Source: Pirellulales bacterium
Lineage (GTDB): Bacteria > Planctomycetota > Planctomycetia > Pirellulales > JAICIG01
DNA length: 64,000 nucleotides
Direction of reading: 5' to 3'
Assembly (NCBI GenBank): GCA_035533075.1
Contig: DATLUO010000221.1
Span: forward strand, 1 to 64,000
Part shown: positions 15,788 through 23,253 of the stretch, piece by piece
Layout: each line of letters opens with the position of its first letter
Numbering within the stretch: the first letter of the stretch is position 1
Made by a program: the position numbers and the translations under genes
The notes under the pieces: generated by a model
What the model was told of the DNA's origin: nothing
Database searches by the model: none
The model's input: the letters and a program-made list of their open reading frames with translations, nothing else

Positions 15788-18700
15788 ATGACCGACAAGG
15801 CGGTTTGCCCGGATGCGGCGGCGATCGAACGGCTGCTGCTGGGACGCACCAGCGACGCGGAAACCGACGATCTCGAGCGGCACCTGCTCGATTGCGACCG
15901 CTGTTGCGAGGTTTCGCGTTCGCTGCATCTCGACGACACGATGGTGGCCGGCTTGCGGCGCGACAACCACTTGGCCGCCATCGCCCAGGAGGCCCCGGTG
16001 CGAGCCACGATGGCCCGGCTGATGGCCCTGCGGACTGCCGCGGCCGCCAGCCAGCCGGAAGAGACGATGACGGTGGCCGGCGAGAGCACCGACGACGCCT
16101 GGGGGCTGCGCGAGCTGCTCGACCCGCCCCAGGCCGAGGGCGAGCTGGGCGGTTTCGCCGGCTACCGCGTGCTGCGCGTGCTCGGCGCCGGCGGCATGGG
16201 CATCGTCCTGGAGGCCGAAGATCCGCAGTTGCAACGCCGCGTGGCGCTGAAAATCATGAATCGCGGCCTGGCCGCCCGCAGCGAAAACCGCCAGCGGTTC
16301 CTGCGCGAGGCACGGGCGGCGGCGGCCATCGAGCACGCGCACATCGTCACGGTCCACCAGGTGGGCGAGCAGCGGGGCGTGCCCTTTCTGGCCATGCAGT
16401 TACTCAAGGGCGAGAGCTTGCACGACCGGCTCGAGAGAGAGGGTTCAGGCACCCAGAGGGTACCCCGGGTTCAGGGTTCAGAAAAGAGGGAAGCGGGAAT
16501 GGACAATCCAAAATCCAAAATCCAAAATCCAAAATCGCCTCTGCCGCTGGCCGAGTGCCTGCGCATCGGCCGCGAAACGGCCGAGGCCCTGGCCGTGGCG
16601 CACCAGCGGGGGCTGATCCATCGCGACATCAAGCCGGCCAACATCTGGCTCGAATCGCCGGGCGGCTGGGTGAAGCTGGTCGATTTCGGCCTGGCCCACG
16701 TCGTGGAAGACGAAGTCCATCTTACCCAGACCGGCGCCATCCTGGGCACACCGTCCTATATGTCGCCCGAACAGGCCCGCGGAGACAGCGTGGGTCCGCG
16801 GTCGGACCTGTTCAGCCTGGGCGTGGTGCTCTATCGGCTGACGACCGGGCAAACTCCTTTTCAGGGCCGTGGCACGCTGGCCGTGCTGACGGCGCTGGCC
16901 ACGGCCGATCCGCGGCCCGTGGGCGAGTTGAACCCGGAGCTACCGCCGGCGTTTGCCGACGTCATCATGCGGCTGTTGGCCAAGGATCCGGGCGAGCGGT
17001 TCGAGTCGGCGGAGGCGGTGGCCGAGGCGATTCGGGCAATCGAGGCGGCGGAGAGCGAGGGAGCGAGGGAGAGACAGAGAGACGGAGCGAGGGAGAGACG
17101 GAGCGAGGGAGAGATGGCGGGCAGACCGCCGCGGCGCCGATCGCGCTGGCCGTTGGTGGCCGCGGCGGCAGCGGCTTGTTTTCTGTTGGCGGGCATGGTG
17201 GTGGTCATCCGCGACAAGGAGGGCCGCGAGGTGGCGCGGATCAACGTGCCGGAAGGCGGCAGCGTCGCGACCGAAGAGAGTCCGGCGAGCCCCGCCGCGC
17301 CGGGACGTAAGCTTGCCGGTAGTACCGATGCGGCGAGCCGCCGCGCCACACCAACCCGAAGCGCCAGCGAGGAAAGCGCCAAAGCAGGCCCGGTCCCGGC
17401 GCGCCGGGGTGACGGGAGCGCCAGCCCGTCGCCCGAAGGGCGACCGGCGTCTCCGCCATCCCGGCGCGCCGGGATCGGAGCTACTTTGCCCGACCGTGCG
17501 AAGCCGTTCCTCTTGGTCCGCGAGGGAAAACAGGCCGCCGAGTTCAAGACCATCGCCGGCGCGCTGGGCGAAATGCAAGCCGGCGACGCGATCGAGGTCT
17601 ACGGCAATGGGCCCTTCACGCTGCCGATCGTCAATCTCGATGGCAAGCCGTTCACGCTCCGCGCCGGCGCCGGTTTTCGCCCGCGGTTCGTGCGCACCGA
17701 GGGGGCCAAGCAACAATTCCACAGCGCGTGGATCACAGTCAACAACGCGCCGCTGACACTGGAAGGCATCGAGCTGCGCGAAGATCTGCTTGCCCACAAT
17801 ATCCTGCACGGCGGCGGGGCACCCTGGGAAATCCGCCGCTGCCTGTTGCGCAGGGGGGATTCCCATGCTGCAGCACTGCTTCATTATGAACGTGGACCGC
17901 ACCTGCGAATCGTCGACAGCGTGTTGGCATCGGGGCATAGCCAATATTCGATCAAAATTGGCACATCGGCCGAGGTCCACTGCGAAAACAACCTGTATTG
18001 GAGCGGTGGCAGTTTCTTCACGCTCCAGGGCGGCGGCCAGAAGCTTCGCTTCACGCGGAACACGTTCGCCGGCCAGGGCACTTGGCTCCATTTTCCAGAT
18101 GCGGAACATGCCGCCGTGGAAGTGCTGGCGGAAGAGAACGTGTTTCGCGTCGGCCAATTGCTATGCACGCGCACCACCAGCATGGAGGTATTTCGCGAGG
18201 TCTGTCGCTGGAACGGTCGCCGCAATCTGCACGGTGTTGTCGGTGGTGCCAGCAGTTTGATCTTCAGTCAACCTCTTGAAGGTTCGGGCAGGGTGAGCAT
18301 CGCTGGCGACGACCTGGCCGCCTGGAGCAAGTTCTGGGGCGAGCATGAACAAGGCGCCATGCTCGGTACGACGCCGACGCTGAGGTATGAGGCCGCCTGG
18401 CTGGCCCCTAAGGCCGGCGACCCCCGGCGCGGCGGCAGAGGCATTGCGCTCCGCCGTGATGAAACTCCCCTACCGCGGCTGCACCACTGGCTCGACCCGC
18501 GCCCGCTCGACCCGCTGTCGCCCACCACGGCAGGCTCCGAAGGCGACGCTGGCCCCAGCGCCGCGGTCGGCCCCGATTGGCGCCTGGTCGGCCCCGGCGA
18601 AGCATACCTGCGCGCACTGGCCGATGCCGGGCATCCGGTCACCGACGAGCAGCTTGGCCTGGAGGGGACTGAAGAGGGCGCGGTGGTGCTGCTCCACGAG

Positions 18701-21700
18701 AATACGCTGGCCCGTGGTTACGCGACGGTCGCCGAGGCGGTCGCCGCCGCAGCCGACGGCGACACCGTGGCCATCCGCGCCAACGGCACGTTTCCGGGCT
18801 TCGACCGGCGCGGTGAGCGACAGGGCAAGCGGCTCACGCTGCGCGCCGGTTATGGCTATCAACCGACGATCGGCGATAACGTGCTGTTGGCCCCGGGCGA
18901 TGTGTGGTCGATCGAAGACTTGCACTTCAGTGGCCAGGTCTGGGTGGCGAACGGCGCGCCGGCGGCCGAGGGTCAACCGGCGCCGCGGCTGCTCAATTGC
19001 AGTTTCGAGCCTGCCCTGGCAGCCTCTGGTCCGATGCCGCAGGTCACGACCTACTCGGAAAGCGCTCCGCCGCTGGAGGTGGTGAATTGCCTGCTGCCGA
19101 ATGGGGTCAACTTCGCCGGCGCACGGCTGCGTGTGGTGAATTCGGTTATTGCCTCGGTCGGTCTCAATCCGATCGAGCCGCAACGGCCGCGCGCGCTGGA
19201 TCTCGACCGTTGCGTGGTCTGGAGCAACTTCTCGCCGGCCATTCAACACGGTACTGTTCAGTTGACGGTCAGCGCGCGGCGCACCTGGTTTGAGTTTAGC
19301 AGTTTCCTGCGCCAGGGTGACGACGCGGCATTTCAGTGGCAGGGCGACGAAAACGTCTACTGTCACGGGGCCGTGCGATGGCAGAGCGATTGTGATCTGA
19401 CCACCGCCGCCAATTATGTCGGTTCCCTGCCGGCATGGCAGGCGCGCTGGTCGAGCGACGCAGGCTCGCGCCAGGGCGACGCCGTGTTCATCGACCCGCG
19501 CTTCTGCGGGCTGTTGCCCAACAGCCCCGGCCATCAGGCCGCGCAAGACGGCGGCGACCTGGGCGTGGACCTGAGCCGTCTGGGCATGGCAACCCCGAGC
19601 GACAAGGTAGACCCGGCACTCCGTGACGGGGGCGCCAGCCCGTCGCCCGAAGGGCGACCGACGTCTCCGCCACGGAGTGTCGGAGCTACGTTGCCCGAAC
19701 CGCCGCCGCTCGACGAGTGGCTCAAGGGGCGAGAAATCCTGACCGTCGCCCAGGACGGCAGCGGACAGTTCAAGACCATTCAGGCGGCGCTCGATGCGCT
19801 TAAGCCGCACCAGGTGGTAAAGGTGCTCGACCGCGGGCCATATCGCGAAGTGGTCCGCGCAGACGGCCTGCCACACGATACCGGGCTCATCAGCGACCGG
19901 CAAGCGACCATCCAGCTTTCGGAATGGGACAAGCACGACGGAGCCTACTTAAGCGGGCACAGCTTCGGCCCGCTGGACGGCTTTCGCCTTGCCGGGTGCC
20001 GTTTCGTCGCGCCTCCGCATGAGAAGTGGGTCTGGGCTTCAATTATCGGCTTGCGACGAGTCGAGGGACTTGTGGTGGAAGATTGCTACTTCGGCTGGAC
20101 AGAGCCTCGGCCGGAAAACCGCATCGATCCCGAACCCGCGATCTGCTTGTACTCTGATGACGGCCAGCGCGGCAGTGCCCCGAATGTGGTGCGAAACTGC
20201 TTCTTCAACGCTGCGGCTCTCGGCCTCCAGGGCCCCAACCTCTTCGTCGACCGGAATTTCTTCGTCGACACGATCATCGCGCTGAGTGGACCGAAGCACG
20301 AGACGCGCATTCGGCACAATGTGTTGGTCCGCGATGGGTTTGTGCTCGATTTAGTCAAGATCGACGAGGTCACGGGATTCGTGGAAATCAGCAACAATAC
20401 GGTCTTCGGTGCCGGTTTCGATGTCCGCGACGGCGCACCGAGACAAGGCGTCGCCATTCGCAACAACATTACTACGCAAGGGGTTCGCCTCAGCGGTGAG
20501 GCCGACAAGCTGCGAGACCAAATCTTTAAGAACTGGCTGGTGGACCATAACAGTTACTTACGCCTCGGCTCGCTGCCGAAGGGGCGCGGCGACATCCTGG
20601 AAGATCCCGCGTTCCTTTCGACGGAGCCTGGCGGCCGGGACTACGCGCGCATTCCCGCCGACGGTCCCTTGGCCTCGGGCGGCGCCGGCGGCGACTTGCC
20701 GGACTACGTCGGCGCCTTGCCGCCCGGCCCCGCGCCCAAGGAAGGCGATTGGTTTACGCGGCTGCGAGAGCGGTGGCAGGCCGGCGAGGACAAAGTAGAC
20801 CCGGTCCCGGCGCGCCGGGATGATGTGGGCGCCAGCCCGTCGCCCGAAGGGCGACCAACGTCTCCGCCACGGACCGTTGTTCCCCGTCTACCGCCTACCG
20901 ACTACCGTCTACCTACCTTGGCCGACGAGCGGGCGGTGGCCAAGTGGGTCGTCGAGAACGGCGGCACGGCGGAATGCGGAGACTACCGAAGCTGGCGGAG
21001 CCTGCCCGTGAGGACGGTCCGGCTCAACGGCAACTTGTCGGTGTACGACGATTCGCTGGCACGTTTCCGGCACTGCCCCCGGCTGGACTTCATCGACTTG
21101 AAGCGCACGCTCATCTCCGACGCGGGCCTGGTGTACTTGGCGCCCCTGAGCATGCTTCGCCACCTCGACCTGCGCGAGACCGACGTTTCCGACGCCGGCG
21201 TGCAACGTCTCGCCGCGTTGAAGCTCCTGGAGCGGCTTGACTTAAGCGGCACGCGCGTCAGCAATGCGGCCCTGCCCACGCTGGCCACGGCGTTTCCCGT
21301 GCTACGTTTCCTGCTGCTCGAAGGCACAGCGATTACCGACGCGGGCCTGCCCGCACTGGCCGCACTGGAGCAATTGGACGAGCTCGACCTCAGCCACACC
21401 CAAGTGACCGATGCCGGGCTGGCGCGACTGCAACCGCTCACGGGTCTGATGCGCCTTTCACTCGCGGGCACCGAGACGACCGACGCGGGCATCGACGCGC
21501 TGCACAAGGCGCTCGTCGATTGCTGGATCACCGGGCCGGACGGACGCCTTCACGCCCCGCCGGTGCGCGACGACGATCCCGATCGAACGGCGGCCGAGGC
21601 CCTGCTGGAGAGAGGCTTCAAGGAGATCTGCCTGACGGCCGACGGAGTCAACGAGACGCGTTGCCGGGCCGCGGCGGATCTTCCGCGCGGGCCGTTCAAG

Positions 21701-22711
21701 GTGCTGCGCGTCGAGGTGCTCTGGATGGGCCACGCGCCGAACATCGCGGATGCCGGAGCCGTGGGCGACGCAGAAATCAAGCTGCTCGCGCGGCTGCGGC
21801 AGCTTCGCGTTGCGAATTTGAACGGCACGCAAGTCACAGACCGTGGGCTGGATTGCCTGAAGGGCTTGCCGAAACTCGCCGAGCTGGGCCTCAGCGGCTG
21901 CCGGCGCTTGACCGCTAACGCCCTGTCGCTCTTGGCGACGCTGCCGCGGCTTCGCCTGCTGTGGATCGACGGCGGGTGTTGCACCCCCGCCAGTCTCCAG
22001 CACGTCGCGGCGCTGGCGTATCTCGACTTCCTGCACATCAACGGCGACCAGTTCGCCGACGCGACGCTGAAAAGGCTCAGCGGATTGTCGAACCTGCGGT
22101 TCCTGCGACTGAGCGGCGGGAAAGTCAGCAGCGCTGGTCTGGGGCAGCTCGCATCCCTGCGCAGCCTTTTGTCTTTGGACCTGTCAGATGATGTGAGGTT
22201 GCAGACGAGCGACCTTGAGGGCCTTGCCGAGGTGCGCGGATTGGAAGAGCTTGGTCTGCCCGGCGTCCTCACTTCGCCCGACGTGTTCCGCCGGCTTGCC
22301 GCCCTGCCGCGCTTACTGGTTCTTACTACGCGCGGAACCAAGCTTGGCGACGACGGCTGTCGAGCGATCGCCGGACTGCGGTCATTGGAGGGGCTCGACG
22401 TGACTGGGCGTTTAGTGACCGACGCCGAACTGGCGCACCTCGCGCGGTTGTCGGATTTGCGATATCTGCTGCTGGATGCGGGACAAATCACCGACGCCGG
22501 CCTGGCGCACCTCGCGCAGTTGTCCAATCTGCGAGAGCTCGTGCTCCGCCCGGCGCTCAGCATGAGCGGCGCGGGCCTCGAGCATCTGCACGGCCTGAAG
22601 ATGCTCAAGGTGCTGAGGCTGGTGCAGTTGCCCGTCACTGAATCCACCGAGTCGGGCGTCGCGGCCTTCAAGGCCGCCGTGCCCGGCTGCAGCGTCGATT
22701 GGCCGAAATGA
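15788..22711 (+). CDS. Giant Hanks-type Ser/Thr kinase with beta-helix and leucine-rich-repeat sensor
   Basis: A 2307-aa protein. Start ATG 15788, with GGAG nine bases upstream. Residues 32-39 hold an HxxxCxxC motif (HLLDCDRC) like zinc anti-sigma domains. The kinase spans roughly 126-420, with GAGGMG, the ATP-binding Lys in VALKIM, HRDIKPAN, DFGLAH and GTPSYMSPEQARG all intact. A membrane helix lies near 450-474. Outside follow three parallel beta-helix units (about 573-895, 935-1271, 1305-1658), each opening with a FKTIAGAL/YATVAEAV/FKTIQAAL segment, then LRRs to the C terminus (1710-2304). Short DNA repeats have inserted in frame: one inside the kinase domain, three in interdomain linkers. 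Confidence 0.9.
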   Translation: MTDKAVCPDAAAIERLLLGRTSDAETDDLERHLLDCDRCCEVSRSLHLDDTMVAGLRRDNHLAAIAQEAPVRATMARLMALRTAAAASQPEETMTVAGESTDDAWGLRELLDPPQAEGELGGFAGYRVLRVLGAGGMGIVLEAEDPQLQRRVALKIMNRGLAARSENRQRFLREARAAAAIEHAHIVTVHQVGEQRGVPFLAMQLLKGESLHDRLEREGSGTQRVPRVQGSEKREAGMDNPKSKIQNPKSPLPLAECLRIGRETAEALAVAHQRGLIHRDIKPANIWLESPGGWVKLVDFGLAHVVEDEVHLTQTGAILGTPSYMSPEQARGDSVGPRSDLFSLGVVLYRLTTGQTPFQGRGTLAVLTALATADPRPVGELNPELPPAFADVIMRLLAKDPGERFESAEAVAEAIRAIEAAESEGARERQRDGARERRSEGEMAGRPPRRRSRWPLVAAAAAACFLLAGMVVVIRDKEGREVARINVPEGGSVATEESPASPAAPGRKLAGSTDAASRRATPTRSASEESAKAGPVPARRGDGSASPSPEGRPASPPSRRAGIGATLPDRAKPFLLVREGKQAAEFKTIAGALGEMQAGDAIEVYGNGPFTLPIVNLDGKPFTLRAGAGFRPRFVRTEGAKQQFHSAWITVNNAPLTLEGIELREDLLAHNILHGGGAPWEIRRCLLRRGDSHAAALLHYERGPHLRIVDSVLASGHSQYSIKIGTSAEVHCENNLYWSGGSFFTLQGGGQKLRFTRNTFAGQGTWLHFPDAEHAAVEVLAEENVFRVGQLLCTRTTSMEVFREVCRWNGRRNLHGVVGGASSLIFSQPLEGSGRVSIAGDDLAAWSKFWGEHEQGAMLGTTPTLRYEAAWLAPKAGDPRRGGRGIALRRDETPLPRLHHWLDPRPLDPLSPTTAGSEGDAGPSAAVGPDWRLVGPGEAYLRALADAGHPVTDEQLGLEGTEEGAVVLLHENTLARGYATVAEAVAAAADGDTVAIRANGTFPGFDRRGERQGKRLTLRAGYGYQPTIGDNVLLAPGDVWSIEDLHFSGQVWVANGAPAAEGQPAPRLLNCSFEPALAASGPMPQVTTYSESAPPLEVVNCLLPNGVNFAGARLRVVNSVIASVGLNPIEPQRPRALDLDRCVVWSNFSPAIQHGTVQLTVSARRTWFEFSSFLRQGDDAAFQWQGDENVYCHGAVRWQSDCDLTTAANYVGSLPAWQARWSSDAGSRQGDAVFIDPRFCGLLPNSPGHQAAQDGGDLGVDLSRLGMATPSDKVDPALRDGGASPSPEGRPTSPPRSVGATLPEPPPLDEWLKGREILTVAQDGSGQFKTIQAALDALKPHQVVKVLDRGPYREVVRADGLPHDTGLISDRQATIQLSEWDKHDGAYLSGHSFGPLDGFRLAGCRFVAPPHEKWVWASIIGLRRVEGLVVEDCYFGWTEPRPENRIDPEPAICLYSDDGQRGSAPNVVRNCFFNAAALGLQGPNLFVDRNFFVDTIIALSGPKHETRIRHNVLVRDGFVLDLVKIDEVTGFVEISNNTVFGAGFDVRDGAPRQGVAIRNNITTQGVRLSGEADKLRDQIFKNWLVDHNSYLRLGSLPKGRGDILEDPAFLSTEPGGRDYARIPADGPLASGGAGGDLPDYVGALPPGPAPKEGDWFTRLRERWQAGEDKVDPVPARRDDVGASPSPEGRPTSPPRTVVPRLPPTDYRLPTLADERAVAKWVVENGGTAECGDYRSWRSLPVRTVRLNGNLSVYDDSLARFRHCPRLDFIDLKRTLISDAGLVYLAPLSMLRHLDLRETDVSDAGVQRLAALKLLERLDLSGTRVSNAALPTLATAFPVLRFLLLEGTAITDAGLPALAALEQLDELDLSHTQVTDAGLARLQPLTGLMRLSLAGTETTDAGIDALHKALVDCWITGPDGRLHAPPVRDDDPDRTAAEALLERGFKEICLTADGVNETRCRAAADLPRGPFKVLRVEVLWMGHAPNIADAGAVGDAEIKLLARLRQLRVANLNGTQVTDRGLDCLKGLPKLAELGLSGCRRLTANALSLLATLPRLRLLWIDGGCCTPASLQHVAALAYLDFLHINGDQFADATLKRLSGLSNLRFLRLSGGKVSSAGLGQLASLRSLLSLDLSDDVRLQTSDLEGLAEVRGLEELGLPGVLTSPDVFRRLAALPRLLVLTTRGTKLGDDGCRAIAGLRSLEGLDVTGRLVTDAELAHLARLSDLRYLLLDAGQITDAGLAHLAQLSNLRELVLRPALSMSGAGLEHLHGLKMLKVLRLVQLPVTESTESGVAAFKAAVPGCSVDWPK
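16438..16537. repeat. In-frame low-complexity insertion in the kinase domain
   Basis: ggttcagg repeats are followed by four tandem copies of aatccaaa. They add about 33 codons (including NPKSKIQNPKS) between the hinge segment LLKGESLHDRLE and the helix PLPLAECLRIGRETAEALAV. Normal kinases have a short linker here. The same aatccaaaatccaaaat string is one arm of the internal hairpin of the family A element at 54903-54942. Confidence 0.8.
17387..17484. repeat. Palindromic repeat family D, copy 1, inside the kinase gene
   Basis: Two copies of the 14-bp palindrome cccggcgcgccggg (17395-17408 and 17460-17473) flank the core gccagcccgtcgcccgaagg. The right end reads cggagctac. It encodes a linker with SASPSPEGRPASPP just outside the membrane helix and keeps the frame. 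Confidence 0.85.
19607..19689. repeat. Palindromic repeat family D, copy 2, inside the kinase gene
   Basis: Starts gtagacccgg, has the same core gccagcccgtcgcccgaagg, and ends cggagctac. The flanking arms are ggcactccgtgac and its near-complement cacggagtgtcgg instead of the GC palindrome. That compensating change of both arms indicates selection on the hairpin. In frame, in the linker between beta-helix units 2 and 3. Confidence 0.85.
20795..20873. repeat. Palindromic repeat family D, copy 3, inside the kinase gene
   Basis: Starts gtagacccgg, with the palindrome cccggcgcgccggg at 20806-20819 and the same core. The right arm is lost and is replaced by a taccgcctaccgactaccgt string. It encodes GASPSPEGRPTSPP in the linker between beta-helix 3 and the LRR domain. 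Confidence 0.82.
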
Positions 22712-22746
22712 CGCCTCCATTGGGGAAGTGTTGATGTAGCACATCC

Positions 22747-23068
22747 GACCCCATCGAGCTCGCCTCGATTGGTGAAGAAGATGGCGGGCTAGGTTGAAAA
22801 AAGCGACGTGGCGCACGACCCCATCCAGCTCGCCTGGATGGTGAAGCAGATCGTGAGCTACCGAGCAGCCGCCGGAAATCTTATTCACCATCCAGGCGAG
22901 CCGGATGGGGTCTTTTCGCGGAATTCCCCGGCAACCGATTAGCCCGCCATCTCGTTCACCGATCCGCGCAAGGCGGATGGGGTCCTTACTTTCGCGGAAT
23001 CCCCCGGCAACCGATTAGCCCGCATCTTGGTCACTCCCGGCGCGCCGGGACACAAGGCGGATGGGGTC
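22747..23068. repeat. Array of five 45-bp elements, family E
   Basis: Copies at 22747-22791 and 22817-22860 (plus orientation) and at about 22878-22912, 22940-22984 and 23016-23068 (minus orientation). The consensus runs gaccccatcc, gctcgcct, ggatggtgaa, then agatggcgggcta. The last three are separated by a direct repeat ttcgcggaat..ccccggcaaccgat. Copy five is interrupted by the family D palindrome cccggcgcgccggg (23036-23049). The array fills the gap between the kinase and surface-protein genes; opposed copies can form large hairpins and may terminate the kinase transcript. Confidence 0.85.
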
Positions 23069-23158
23069 CGGCGCGCGCGACGTCAAGCCTCGCCCCGCCC
23101 AACACTTGGCGCGCGCCCAAAACCCAAGACCCACGCCCCAAGACCCATTTCGAAATTC

Positions 23159-23192
23159 TCCTGACAGGTTTTGCCTGTTGGGCTCGTACATG
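23159..23192 (+). promoter_or_regulatory. Putative ECF-sigma promoter of the giant surface-protein gene
   Basis: tcctgacaggttttgcc (23159-23175), 9 bases (tgttgggct), then cgtacatg (23185-23192). It is identical in both blocks and spacing to the site before the kinase gene. The ATG at 23254 follows 61 bp later, with AGGAG at 23241-23245. Confidence 0.75.
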
Positions 23193-23253
23193 CCTTTTGA
23201 AGCGGACTGTGTTGTCCGCGGGCCGAAATCTTTCAGCGTCAGGAGTCACCGAC

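Noticed and set aside
22747-23068. CRISPR array in the repeat-rich gap
   Set aside because: Repeats are in both orientations, unevenly spaced and separated by repeated rather than unique sequence; no cas genes in the window.
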